From positions 1 through 51,312 of the forward strand of contig JAFOCD010000102.1 in NCBI GenBank assembly GCA_017381475.1: DNA of 51,312 nucleotides, in the 5' to 3' direction. A program made the position numbers and the translations under genes. The DNA is from Bacteroidaceae bacterium (GTDB lineage Bacteria; Bacteroidota; Bacteroidia; Bacteroidales; Bacteroidaceae). Below, one piece after another: positions 19,280-28,941 of this stretch (its first letter is position 1; every line of letters begins with the position of its first letter). A model generated the notes under the pieces. That model saw nothing but the letters and a program-made list of their open reading frames with translations. It was not told the origin of the DNA and searched no databases.

Positions 19280-20077
19280 TTATTTTTCTAATTTCACTTT
19301 AAGTGTCCTATCCGAAATGCGGCCCTCAATACCATCTACAACCACACTAAAACTGCGTGGAGTTTTTGGCGGCAACATATCGCCATTTATTGTTATTACT
19401 ATATCACCCTCCTCGCCAGGCGCAATCTCCTGTGGTTCTGTTGCAAAAGAGGCAAAAGCCGGCAACAGTTCCGATGAAAGCAGCAATGGCTTGGTTCCCA
19501 CATTGGCACATGGGATACGCAACTGGGGTTTTGTCCCGGCCTTTACAGGTTCAAAGGCAACCTCCTTGCGCTTTAGTTTCAACGAACCCATTCTACAAGG
19601 CAAGTGATTCCATTCATCGTTGTCAATGACATTGCCAAGAAGGGTCAGTTTTGCCACCGGCTCCATATTGGAGAGCGAGGTGTAGATGAAAGTGTTGGTG
19701 TCAACAGTCCCCGAACGCCTACGAGGATTGAACAGTATTGCAATTACCCCCTTTTCACCGGGAGATATAATGCTGTCACCCACTTCTGCCACAGTACAGC
19801 CACAATTGGTCGTTATTCTTGTAATAGTAACCGGTTTGCAGCTTGTGTTAACAAAAGCATACTCCATTCTCAAGGGAGCGCTATCCTCATATATGACACC
19901 GAAATCCTGCAGCAAGGTATCAAAACGCAAAACCTTGTCGCCGTCCTGCATAAGCCTTGGAGACATGAGCGAATCCAGTGCTTCGCGCGACACAAATCTG
20001 TTCTCCTGCGCACTTGACACGGCAATGCCGGCAAGCAAGAACAGCGAGAAGAGATACAGGATTTTGGATTTCATCAT
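19280..20077 (-). CDS. Periplasmic DUF1573 domain protein
   Basis: A 265-residue protein with a cleavable signal peptide (LFSLFLLAGIAVSSAQ) and no lipobox. The DUF1573 domain spans about residues 50-150: the segment FGVIYEDSAPLRMEYAFVN, then TRITTNCGCTVAE with its characteristic NCGCT, and SPGEKGVIAILFNPRRRSG. A second Ig-like beta domain covers about 165-260. DUF1573 proteins are immunoglobulin-like (ASH-related) modules of unknown function, frequent in Bacteroidota envelopes. It sits 8 nt from both neighbours in the peptide-type SusCD operon, so co-translation is likely. Two adjacent ATGs (20077, 20074) are possible starts. Confidence 0.82.
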   Translation of the reverse strand: MMKSKILYLFSLFLLAGIAVSSAQENRFVSREALDSLMSPRLMQDGDKVLRFDTLLQDFGVIYEDSAPLRMEYAFVNTSCKPVTITRITTNCGCTVAEVGDSIISPGEKGVIAILFNPRRRSGTVDTNTFIYTSLSNMEPVAKLTLLGNVIDNDEWNHLPCRMGSLKLKRKEVAFEPVKAGTKPQLRIPCANVGTKPLLLSSELLPAFASFATEPQEIAPGEEGDIVITINGDMLPPKTPRSFSVVVDGIEGRISDRTLKVKLEK

Positions 20078-20085
20078 TCGTTATA

Positions 20086-22119
20086 TTACATCCAGCCGTT
20101 ACTGTTAGCTCCGTTACGTACGGTAACCTGCACATCATGCACCTTGCCATCAACGGTAACCTTGATGGTTGTGAAGCCCTCGTCAATACCGGTAACTGTC
20201 ATACGACTACCGGAAACAGCACACGTAGCAATACCCGAATCGGCGACTTTGGCACTGTAAGAAAGTTTCTCACCACCCACAAAGTAGCGCGAAAGTTCAA
20301 CAACCTGGGCTTCGCCCGGTGCAAGGTATATATTCGGCAGCTTCATCTCGTTACCGGCACCGTCAATAGCCCTCAACAAGGCACCAGCATTAACAAGACG
20401 TCCCATTTTACCTTTGTATTTTGAAAGTTCGGTCTTTGTTGCTGCCGAACCGGGCGATGAGTGGTTGTAGTATGACATCTTCTCACCCATGAAGTAAGGG
20501 TCAATATCGGTAGCCGTGTTGTATACAAGGTCGATGAACTCCTGTGCACGGAAGTGACGGCGTTGCTCAACAGCATATGAGAGACCCAGTGCTATTACAC
20601 CCGACACATGAGGACAAGCCATTGATGTACCCTCGTAGTAGCCGTATGTCGGTTTTCCCTCAACAACGATTGTAGAGTATATCATACCGCCATTATCGTA
20701 ACTGCTGCCCGGTTCTCCATAATAGTCACCGTCGCCACCGGGGGCAGAGAGGTCAACCTCTACACCAAAGTTCGAATATGTCGCAGGAGTATAGTCGGCT
20801 GCGACAGCACTGACTGAGATACATTTTGAATATGCTCCGGGATATGCCGACATGCCTGCAAACTCATTGCCCGACGCAAAGACAACGATACCGCCGTCAA
20901 TTACACCGTTTGGCGAGCCTGCATTGTTGATAAAGTAGTCGATTGCCTCCTTCTCAAGCGGATAGAGTGTCTCCCACTCCTCCTCTGATGCCGGACCTGG
21001 AGTATAGCCCTGCATGATGTTTGAATAGGCCGAGTTATATCCCCAGCTGCACTGCATGATGACAGCACCGTTGTCGGCTGCATACTTGAACGCCTTAGCC
21101 TCCATTGCAACAGTAGATGCACGATTGTCGTCAAAGATCTGCAATGACATGATTCTTACACCACCCTTGCCTGCGGCAGCATCGCCACCGGCAATACCCG
21201 AAACACCAATGCCGTTGTTGTTCACTGCGGCAATTGTACCTGCCACATGGGTTCCGTGGCCGGTGTCGTTAGTAGATGTTGTGGCAATATATCCACGGTC
21301 GGATGCAAAGTTATATCCATAACGGTCGCCCTTGTAGCCGTTGCCGTCATTGTCCTCGCCCGAAGCGTACTCCTCGTCCTCGTTTACCCAGATGTTTGCT
21401 CTGAGATCGGGATGCTCCCAATGCACACCCTCGTCCATCACGCCCACGATAATTGAGCTGTCACCGGTACAGAGCGTCCATGCATCCTCACAACCCACAT
21501 CACAGCCGGCAACAGTTCCGGCCCAAGGCTGTTCAAAGGCATATCCGCCCCTGTTGATATAACCCCACTGCAATGCAAGTTCAGGGTCGTTGAAAGGCAG
21601 TTCCGAAGCTGCGCGTGTAGCACCGTTTGCCGGGAGTTTCTCCTCGGCTACCCTGTTGTCTATGCGGTATATTCTTCTATTGCACTGAATCTTTGAAATT
21701 TCACCGAGCTTTGAGAGGCGCTTGATTGCTGCGTCAAGGTCAACATTCTCGTCGAAGCAAACCTTATACCACAAATGCAGCCCCGCCTCACGTGTTCGTT
21801 CCTCGTTGCGAGGATCCACGGGGAATACGCGCTCAAAACTGTATGCGCCCAAGATTTCAAGAACCTCATCGGTCGATGGGATACCGCAGCGTGTAGCCAT
21901 TCCTGCACCGGCAGCGCGGGTTGCAAAATAGCCGTCGAGGATTGAAGTCATCTCTGGATAGAACTTAATCAACAACTCGCCGTCAATTGCATCAGCTGTC
22001 AGCGACGAAGATGTTTCCTGCTGCTCTAGCACTTCATTTCCAGTCTCGTTCTTGTCACATGAAGACAAGGAAAAAGCCAAAAGTGCCGAATATATAAATA
22101 GTCTTGTTTTCATAATCAT
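20086..22119 (-). CDS. Subtilase (S8 family) lipoprotein
   Basis: A 677-residue serine protease with a lipoprotein signal peptide (lipobox LSSC, Cys21), so it is anchored to the outer membrane. A propeptide-like region spans about 45-165. The catalytic domain is complete: Asp229 in GVMDEGVHWEHPD, His288 in GHGTHVAGT, oxyanion Asn418 in ASGNE, and Ser499 in EGTSMACPHVSG. The last 75 residues look like a bacterial Ig-like module (KVTVDGKVHDVQVTV). The start at 22119 overlaps the upstream stop as ATGA; an ATG at 22113 is the alternative. Within a SusCD operon lacking glycosidases, it probably cuts protein substrates before import. Confidence 0.93.
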   Translation of the reverse strand: MIMKTRLFIYSALLAFSLSSCDKNETGNEVLEQQETSSSLTADAIDGELLIKFYPEMTSILDGYFATRAAGAGMATRCGIPSTDEVLEILGAYSFERVFPVDPRNEERTREAGLHLWYKVCFDENVDLDAAIKRLSKLGEISKIQCNRRIYRIDNRVAEEKLPANGATRAASELPFNDPELALQWGYINRGGYAFEQPWAGTVAGCDVGCEDAWTLCTGDSSIIVGVMDEGVHWEHPDLRANIWVNEDEEYASGEDNDGNGYKGDRYGYNFASDRGYIATTSTNDTGHGTHVAGTIAAVNNNGIGVSGIAGGDAAAGKGGVRIMSLQIFDDNRASTVAMEAKAFKYAADNGAVIMQCSWGYNSAYSNIMQGYTPGPASEEEWETLYPLEKEAIDYFINNAGSPNGVIDGGIVVFASGNEFAGMSAYPGAYSKCISVSAVAADYTPATYSNFGVEVDLSAPGGDGDYYGEPGSSYDNGGMIYSTIVVEGKPTYGYYEGTSMACPHVSGVIALGLSYAVEQRRHFRAQEFIDLVYNTATDIDPYFMGEKMSYYNHSSPGSAATKTELSKYKGKMGRLVNAGALLRAIDGAGNEMKLPNIYLAPGEAQVVELSRYFVGGEKLSYSAKVADSGIATCAVSGSRMTVTGIDEGFTTIKVTVDGKVHDVQVTVRNGANSNGWM

Positions 22120-23819
22120 TCCTCAGTTATCTCGTCCTTAAGTTCATATTTTTCCCTTGTTCCGGGGAAAACATCATAGTAATAGTCAAATGTCTTTGGC
22201 TCGTTGTCAAAACGCACGGCCTCGCCGGCAGAGTTCAATCCCTTCTCCTGCTGGTTGAAGATGAGCAGGTCGGGCGCCCAATCCATGAAATGGGGGTGGT
22301 AGAGCAACCAATCGGGCAAATTGCCGTTGAGGAAGTTGAGGTTAAGACGAAGTATTGTACAGTTTGGCAGAATCTTTGGCAGTGCATTGTCTGCAAGATA
22401 CTGTATGGTATCGCCACCCCATGCATCCACATCTTTCTGTGTATATGCAACGACACCCTCTTCACCAACCTTGAAATCAGGAATTACGCCCTCGAGATAG
22501 CAGTTCGAGAATGCAAGTTCCTCAAGATTCTCCCAAAGCAACAGACGGCGGAAGGCGTTGTCTGTTGTTACATTGACATGCAAGCCAAGACCATCCTTAT
22601 CCTTATATTCATCTTTTTTGCGCAAGTCTGTAGTCTGCCAACGGCGCGATGCCACAAAACTCAAAGACTTGAGTTTTGGGAAGTTCTCCTGTGTGAGCAT
22701 TGCGGGAATCTCGGCAAAGTTGTTGGCGCTCAAGTCAAGAGCAACAAGAGATTTGCCAAGTTTCACGAAATCATCGGGCAAGGAGACAATACCATAAGAG
22801 AAGAGTGTCAGATATTTCAAATGCTCAAGTTCGCAAATCTCGCTACCCAATTCAATGTTGAGAAGCATTGTATTTACATTACTTGATATTGCCAACGACT
22901 CAAGATACTTCAGATGACGAACCTCGGAAGGAATAGTCTCTTTTGTATTGAGGAAGCTATACTGCACCGCACGTACACGGCCCACAGCCTCGGGAGCCGG
23001 CAAATCCTCGTCACTGGCCTCCCAAAGTTCAACGCCTTCCCAGTACTGCAGGTTCTCGCTTGTGTCCCAAGCATCGCTCCAGCAGTTCATGCGCTCATAC
23101 ATAACCACAAGTGCAATTGAGTCACCGGCACGGTTGTCTTCAATCTTCAATGCAGGCTTCTGGCACACAGTTATCACTGCCGGCTCAACCGACTCTGCAC
23201 CCTCGCCCTGAGGAACAAGCCTGATTTCGGCCACGCGCTCCTGTGGAACTGTGTTCATTTTCCAATCGAAACGCAGTTTTGCAGTACGTGGTCGTGCGCC
23301 CTTGTCAAGTTCAACAGATACACTCTCCGATGTGAGCCACTCCTCGGCACCAAGGAAATCAATCTCCACACCGAACGGAACATTTGTAGTTACAGTTGTC
23401 TCAAAATAACGCTCCTCAAGTTTTGCCGATGATTCAATCTTAATCTCGTTGCTCAATGGTACAATCATCTTGCCGTAACCCATCTGGTTAACGGTTACAT
23501 TCACTGCAGTCCGCGCTGCTGGAACAAAACGGATTGATGCTGTGCGCATATCATTCACAAGCGATGAGTCAACCACGACATTGCATGCCATTGTTCCTGT
23601 TCCGCTCGCAGGAGATACAGACAACCATGGTTCTGTAACCGACACAGTCCATGTTGCATCGCTCTCAACCAGCAGAACATCAGCTCCACCTTCGGCAGCA
23701 AATGTAATCTCACTCTTGTCCACTGAAAAACCTGCGTTTTTCTCCTCGTCATCGTTGCAGGCAACAAACGAGATACAGACAACCAAGCCTAATGCTATCT
23801 TATATAATTTGTTTATCAT
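22116..23819 (-). CDS. BACON-like and leucine-rich-repeat lipoprotein
   Basis: A 567-residue lipoprotein: signal peptide with lipobox SFVAC (Cys21) and then NDDEEK, an acidic sequence typical of surface-exposed Bacteroidota lipoproteins. Residues about 30-210 contain two Ig/BACON-type modules (EITFAAEGGADVLLVESDAT, then WLSVSPASGTG). Residues about 290-500 are irregular leucine-rich repeats (LVALDLSANNFAEIPAML, LKSLSFVASRR). BACON modules often bind mucin or polymer ligands, and LRRs are protein-binding surfaces. This is probably a surface substrate-capture protein for the SusCD system, which is inference. It overlaps the subtilase gene by 4 nt, indicating translational coupling. Confidence 0.78.
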   Translation of the reverse strand: MINKLYKIALGLVVCISFVACNDDEEKNAGFSVDKSEITFAAEGGADVLLVESDATWTVSVTEPWLSVSPASGTGTMACNVVVDSSLVNDMRTASIRFVPAARTAVNVTVNQMGYGKMIVPLSNEIKIESSAKLEERYFETTVTTNVPFGVEIDFLGAEEWLTSESVSVELDKGARPRTAKLRFDWKMNTVPQERVAEIRLVPQGEGAESVEPAVITVCQKPALKIEDNRAGDSIALVVMYERMNCWSDAWDTSENLQYWEGVELWEASDEDLPAPEAVGRVRAVQYSFLNTKETIPSEVRHLKYLESLAISSNVNTMLLNIELGSEICELEHLKYLTLFSYGIVSLPDDFVKLGKSLVALDLSANNFAEIPAMLTQENFPKLKSLSFVASRRWQTTDLRKKDEYKDKDGLGLHVNVTTDNAFRRLLLWENLEELAFSNCYLEGVIPDFKVGEEGVVAYTQKDVDAWGGDTIQYLADNALPKILPNCTILRLNLNFLNGNLPDWLLYHPHFMDWAPDLLIFNQQEKGLNSAGEAVRFDNEPKTFDYYYDVFPGTREKYELKDEITEE

Positions 23820-23837
23820 AACCTAACTGAATTTATA

Positions 23838-26474
23838 TCATTTTTCAAGGTCCAAGGCATCACAGCCACGGATATCCTGTGTCCTGTCGTATATAAGGGT
23901 GTAATATCCGGCATAGATATAATCGCACACCGATGACATGTCGATAGAGATGTTCGGGTTATCGGCAATCTCAAAATACATGATGTATGGCGAAATGGTA
24001 TCCTCAATCTTGCGGAGGTCGTTTCCACCGATACAGAACACTACCATTGAAGGGCATGTGTAAAGACCAGTAGGCCACTCCTTGAGTATGCGGTTACCGT
24101 TCTCGTCGCGCTGGTAGCGGATGAAGAAGCGGCTCATTGTAGAAATGCTCAACGGCTTGGTCGGGAACGAAGAGAAGCGGTTGTAGCTCAAGTCCATACC
24201 TGAAAGATAAGGCAATGTACGAGCATAGAAGTCATCGGGCAACTCGCTCAAGTAGTTGTAGCTGAGATCGAGTGCCTCGAGCAGGAAAGCTTTCTCGCCC
24301 TGCAGTGAACCCTCGGGAATCTCCTTCATTCCATTACCGGCAAGGATGAGTTGGTTCATCGGAGAACCGGTCTTGAAGAGAATACCGGGGAATGTCTCCA
24401 AGCGGTTGTTTGTGATATTCACCGCCGAAGAGTTGATACCCTTGAAGTTGTCGCCGTTCTCAAAGCCGGAAATCTTGTTGTAAGAGAAATCCACTGACTG
24501 CATTATGTATACCGACTTTGCGTTGAAGATGTCGGGGAAGAGTGTCATCTCGTTGTTTGTTGCAGTGAAGCTCTCGAGCTGTGAGAAACCGCAGAAGTAA
24601 CCGTCAGGGGCAACTGTCAGTTTTTCAATCTTGTTGTAGTCGAGATATACCTTTGCAAGTGTAATCTCCTTACCGAAAGGATGAACAGTCTTCAACTGGT
24701 TATTGGTGCAGTCAATCATTCCAAGCTTGGTCATCTTGCGGAGTTCCTCATATACAGGAGTCTCCTCAAGGTTATTGAAACCAAGGTAGAACACCTGCAG
24801 TTTGTCACCACAGTTACCGTTGATGAGGGCCTCCCAATCGGCCTTCAGCTGCTCGCCCGATATACCTTTGTTGCTTGCGACATTGAGCATCTGCAGCTCG
24901 GGGAGAGAGGCAATCATCTCCATTGGAAGAGCAGTAAGTTTTGGACAGTTGAAGATCTCGACATCATAGAGTGTTGTCATGTTCTCCCAGCTCAATGACT
25001 CGCGCTCCTCGTAGAACGGTGATTCGGGTTCTATGTCACGGAAGAAGCCCTCGACTGTGATTGGACAGTTTGCAATGAAGAACTGCTGTAGGTTTGTACA
25101 ACGCTGCAACGCCTTTGAAACGCCCACAATGCCGTTTGTCATATCACCGAAATGGATTCCTTTCAAAGAGATACCCTTGCGGATTGGTTTCTCGTTGGGA
25201 TCCATCTCGATTGTCTTCTGCCACAATGCAGAATAACCTGTACGGAAGTCCTTGTCAAGAACCCTGTCGGCATAGTCCATGCGGATTGCACTCATCTGCT
25301 CTGCAGTCATGTCAGGGGTTATGCGACCGAAAAGATGACCACCCAAGAGGTCGGAGTGGCTACCAAGATAGAGTATCGACAGTTCTGTCAACTGGCCGAT
25401 AGCATCGGGCACTACACCCTTAGGACCAAAGCCCTCGAGCGAGATTGTTGCCACACGGCCGTTTGCATCGAGCTGCACACCGGGCTGCTCACCCCATAGA
25501 TCGAGTTCCTTGTTGAAGTTCCAGTTCACACCATCAGCATATACATCACCGGCATAGCTCCAGTTGGGACCATCGAGTGCCTCCCAAATTTCCTTGAGTG
25601 CAATGTAGTCCTTGATATACTCGGCAGTCTCGGAAAGGTTGATTGGAACATTCACATCCTTGGTGTCAACATCATCCTCGACTGTAAATTTCGACTCTGT
25701 TGCATTATACTCCGTTGCAAGCATTGTCTTGCCGTTCTTGTCGGAGTATGTCACGCAATGATGTACACGGTATTCACCGGTCCTGAGCCAAACGAGAGTG
25801 TCACAAAGGGCATAAGATATCTCGGTATTCGCACCGGGATACAGGACCTCGTCGGTCGAGCCCTGAGTGAAATCACCCACATGTTTCACTGCTATCTTCT
25901 CAATTGTAGTGAGTTCCTTTGTGAAGAGGTTCTGCACAGTGATGTCCACGGTTCTGATGTCGGTGAAAGGATAGTAGCCGTCACCTCCTACACCACGGGT
26001 CTGCGCCCACTCCTTGACGAGCTTGAACGATACACGGCCACGCTCAACCACGTCGGGAGTAATGTGCTGCACATAGAGACCACCGGGAACAATCTCAAAC
26101 TGGCAACCCTCGACATCCCTTGTCTGTACTGCATTGTCGAGCTGGTCGTAGAGGACATAGCCGATAAGGCAGTATTCACCGGCCAAAAGGCGCAACTTGT
26201 CGCTGCGCAGACCATACTCGGCGCTCTCTTCGTTGAAGGCGTTGAGCAGAAGAGTCTGCTCAATTGTGTGACCATCGTACTGAAGAAGAACCTTCACCTT
26301 CTTTGCCTCGGTAAGACTCTCGAGCCTGTCGACTGAACGTGTTGCCTGTCCAATCTTGAATTGTACATAGCCATACTGCACCTGCTGGTCATTGTCCTCA
26401 TCGGCGCAGCCAACCAATGCCACTCCTGTGAGCGACATCATCAACAACATCAAATATAATCCTATTCTGTTCAT
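23838..26474 (-). CDS. DUF4458-type leucine-rich-repeat lipoprotein
   Basis: An 878-residue lipoprotein starting at the ATG at 26474, which gives a compact signal peptide; the ATG at 26486 adds four residues. The lipobox Cys is in VALVGC and is followed by ADEDND, an acidic surface-export-like signal. The N-terminal part (about 30-280) matches the domain usually labelled DUF4458 in Bacteroides LRR lipoproteins. The rest is a long leucine-rich-repeat solenoid with clear units such as LEALDLSYNYLSELPDDFY and LSGMDLSYNRFSSFPTKPL. A surface-exposed protein-binding role is likely. It is 15 nt after the preceding gene and belongs to the susC operon. Confidence 0.82.
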   Translation of the reverse strand: MNRIGLYLMLLMMSLTGVALVGCADEDNDQQVQYGYVQFKIGQATRSVDRLESLTEAKKVKVLLQYDGHTIEQTLLLNAFNEESAEYGLRSDKLRLLAGEYCLIGYVLYDQLDNAVQTRDVEGCQFEIVPGGLYVQHITPDVVERGRVSFKLVKEWAQTRGVGGDGYYPFTDIRTVDITVQNLFTKELTTIEKIAVKHVGDFTQGSTDEVLYPGANTEISYALCDTLVWLRTGEYRVHHCVTYSDKNGKTMLATEYNATESKFTVEDDVDTKDVNVPINLSETAEYIKDYIALKEIWEALDGPNWSYAGDVYADGVNWNFNKELDLWGEQPGVQLDANGRVATISLEGFGPKGVVPDAIGQLTELSILYLGSHSDLLGGHLFGRITPDMTAEQMSAIRMDYADRVLDKDFRTGYSALWQKTIEMDPNEKPIRKGISLKGIHFGDMTNGIVGVSKALQRCTNLQQFFIANCPITVEGFFRDIEPESPFYEERESLSWENMTTLYDVEIFNCPKLTALPMEMIASLPELQMLNVASNKGISGEQLKADWEALINGNCGDKLQVFYLGFNNLEETPVYEELRKMTKLGMIDCTNNQLKTVHPFGKEITLAKVYLDYNKIEKLTVAPDGYFCGFSQLESFTATNNEMTLFPDIFNAKSVYIMQSVDFSYNKISGFENGDNFKGINSSAVNITNNRLETFPGILFKTGSPMNQLILAGNGMKEIPEGSLQGEKAFLLEALDLSYNYLSELPDDFYARTLPYLSGMDLSYNRFSSFPTKPLSISTMSRFFIRYQRDENGNRILKEWPTGLYTCPSMVVFCIGGNDLRKIEDTISPYIMYFEIADNPNISIDMSSVCDYIYAGYYTLIYDRTQDIRGCDALDLEK

Positions 26475-26489
26475 AGCTTCATTCATTTA

Positions 26490-27992
26490 TCATTTGGTCA
26501 CAGGTCTTATGACAAGAGCCTTGATATTTACAATTTGTGGAGTATACAGACGCAGAATGATTGTCTTGTTCAGCGATGCAGGAACGGTAATGTTCAAGCG
26601 GTACAGACCATCCTCACCAAGTTCCGCAGTTGGGTTACCCCATGACTTGAGACGCTGATGTGTACCCTCGAGGTCGGTGATGGCAAAGTTACCCTGCCAA
26701 TCATTTGCATTGAGCCTTGTCACAATTGTATAGCTCTCGCCCGGTACAAGCTCACAAGCTGTGAGGTCGGTGATTGAGAACTCGCTGCAGAGCCACTCAT
26801 AATACTCTTCCTCAACAACAGATGATACCGCTGTACCATTTGCATCGGTGATTATGAATCCGTCGGTAGCTTCAAGACTCTTCTGCTCTACTTCCAGCAC
26901 AACATATGAAAGGTTGCTGTCAATGAATGTATCAACATCACTGCTTACATCAAGTGAATCGGCAAAGTTGCTGTACATTGCTTCAGGAACGGCAAATAGA
27001 TAACCCGAGCGTGATGAAGATTCCATAGAAGCAACAGAAACGCTCACCAATGACGGGTCATCACCCTTCTGCGATGCAAAAATCCAAGACTCTTCGGCAT
27101 CCATCAACTCAAGTTTACCATTACTGTTCACCTGTGCCGAAACCAACTCATAATTATAGTTCAGGCAGGTTACCGAAAACGCGAGCGCATCCTCAACAAT
27201 TGTCTCTACAGTCTCGCCCGAAGCCGTTGTGGTCTCCTGCACAAAAGTCTTGCCGTCGAGCGATACCTTCCAGCCCCAAGGTGTGTTGTCACCCTCAATC
27301 TTCATCAAAGTAGGCTCCATACCCACATACGCAACAGGCACTTCATAGAGCTTGCTGCGGTCAATATTTCCGAAAGTAACCACACCCTCTTTCTCATAAG
27401 GAACATATGAGTTCGCTACATTCAGAGTGAAACCACCGTCAAATGCCTCGGGAGCGGCAATCCATTCAGGACACTCAATTATTGAACAATCAAAGTTTGC
27501 AACAGGAGCAACCCAAACGGTAGCATCGGTACCAATCTCAATTTTATTGATTACTTCGCCCTCACTTGAAAGGAGAGAGAATTCATGCTCCACACCACCA
27601 CGACCAATCTTAATCACATCCTGCGACTTGTTGCCGGCGATAACTTTTACCGTTGCCTGTGAATTGTCAAAACCACGCGCCTCGTTGGTAACCTTTATAT
27701 ACACGGTGTGGACACCATCGCCACCTTGAATATCGTTGTAGAACTCGCCATCACTCTGTAATGAGAGTTTGACCCACATCTTGTCACTACTAAGGAGCCA
27801 TGCACCGTCCGAAGTAAGTTCAAACGAGCTTACAATGCTCTCGCAAGTGTCAAGTGCCGCAATGTCAAGCGCAGCTGGTGCTGTAAAGGAGACATTGACA
27901 GGCACAAGATCGTCATCCTCGGAACAAGCCGATACCCAGCAACAGAAAACCATTGCAAGGCAGGCTATATACAATTTGCTTATATATTTCAT
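26490..27992 (-). CDS. Large operon lipoprotein (DUF5003-like)
   Basis: A 500-residue lipoprotein from the ATG at 27992. The frame opens at a GTG at 28019 and has an ATG at 28001, but 27992 gives a standard signal peptide ending CCWVSAC (Cys23). The Cys is followed by SEDDDL, a strong acidic surface-export signal. The mature protein is almost entirely beta-rich: Ig-like modules in the first half, and a C-terminal segment ending in jelly-roll-like strands (LYRLNITVPASLNKTIILRL). It resembles the accessory lipoprotein next to peptide-type SusCD pairs in Bacteroides, usually labelled DUF5003; that label is from memory. It is probably part of the outer-membrane SusCD complex. Confidence 0.68.
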   Translation of the reverse strand: MKYISKLYIACLAMVFCCWVSACSEDDDLVPVNVSFTAPAALDIAALDTCESIVSSFELTSDGAWLLSSDKMWVKLSLQSDGEFYNDIQGGDGVHTVYIKVTNEARGFDNSQATVKVIAGNKSQDVIKIGRGGVEHEFSLLSSEGEVINKIEIGTDATVWVAPVANFDCSIIECPEWIAAPEAFDGGFTLNVANSYVPYEKEGVVTFGNIDRSKLYEVPVAYVGMEPTLMKIEGDNTPWGWKVSLDGKTFVQETTTASGETVETIVEDALAFSVTCLNYNYELVSAQVNSNGKLELMDAEESWIFASQKGDDPSLVSVSVASMESSSRSGYLFAVPEAMYSNFADSLDVSSDVDTFIDSNLSYVVLEVEQKSLEATDGFIITDANGTAVSSVVEEEYYEWLCSEFSITDLTACELVPGESYTIVTRLNANDWQGNFAITDLEGTHQRLKSWGNPTAELGEDGLYRLNITVPASLNKTIILRLYTPQIVNIKALVIRPVTK

Positions 27993-28005
27993 ATGTATCA
28001 TCTTT

Positions 28006-28929
28006 TTAATATCCCTCACGTTTCAGTTTCTCGGCCTCATCGTCACTGATCCACTCGACTGCATTCACGAATGTTCCAACAGTGTTGTAGTCCTCTTCCA
28101 TACCCGGCACATAGAGTGTCATGTACTGGAAGATAAACTTCTCGCAACTGCTGAAGTACGATGTATATGCTGTAGGCTGGTACATTCTTATCAATCCGTC
28201 ACCATAGAGAGTACCGAAAGCCTCGGATGTAGGACCGAACACCTGGTCTTCCATTTCAATGAGCGGATTCATTATATCCTCTGGATTGAACTTGATTCTT
28301 GCATCATAACCGTCGAAGAAATAGTCCCTGATGATTATGGTGTTCTCATTCTCGGGGTCGATTTCCGATTTCACCAATCTCATGTCAATATCGGGCATAT
28401 AGTTTATGATGTATGTCGATGTCACCACACAGTATCCTGTAAAGGCATTTATGTCAAACTTGCAGGCCTTCTGTAACAATACATTGGCCTCGGTACCATA
28501 CATATCCCACTGCAATTCATCGGGAACAATGAGGTTGAGTTTGAAACCGATTGAATCGTACACATCGATGTTGCTGTGATAACCGCGCACACGCACATTA
28601 CCCACAAGTTCACCAGCCTTGATGGTGATGGTGTTAGACTCCAGCGAATAGTGCTTGCCCTCAATCGCATTGCTGTTGGCATCAATAATCTCCACGGCAA
28701 CTGTTCTGTCATAATCACAAGCCTGAGTCGCAACAACAGGAATGTTGTGATACTCAACATCATCAGCTACAGGCAACACATAGAGTGTGTCCGAGAACTG
28801 TATATAATTGGGGGTTGAAGGCGTCATAGACACTTCTTCATTACAGCCCGCAACGCCACCTGCCAGGACAACAGCAAGAGCCATACCCAGCAGGTTCCTT
28901 GATATTTTATATATAATATTCATTTTCAT
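28006..28929 (-). CDS. Calx-beta-like SusCD accessory lipoprotein (DUF4843/DUF4984-like)
   Basis: A 307-residue lipoprotein with signal peptide ending GGVAGC (Cys29) followed by NEEVSM. Residues about 40-155 read as a Calx-beta/DUF4843-type beta-sandwich: YIQFSDTLYVLPV, then DYDRTVAVEIID, the hallmark EGKHYSLESNTITIKAGE, and IGFKLNLIVP. The remaining half is beta-rich with Trp/Tyr/Phe-rich strands. Proteins of this type directly follow susD in many Bacteroidales loci and sit on the SusCD complex. The gene starts 12 nt after susD. The exact DUF number is uncertain. Confidence 0.7.
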   Translation of the reverse strand: MKMNIIYKISRNLLGMALAVVLAGGVAGCNEEVSMTPSTPNYIQFSDTLYVLPVADDVEYHNIPVVATQACDYDRTVAVEIIDANSNAIEGKHYSLESNTITIKAGELVGNVRVRGYHSNIDVYDSIGFKLNLIVPDELQWDMYGTEANVLLQKACKFDINAFTGYCVVTSTYIINYMPDIDMRLVKSEIDPENENTIIIRDYFFDGYDARIKFNPEDIMNPLIEMEDQVFGPTSEAFGTLYGDGLIRMYQPTAYTSYFSSCEKFIFQYMTLYVPGMEEDYNTVGTFVNAVEWISDDEAEKLKREGY

Positions 28930-28941
28930 ATCTCGCAGCTG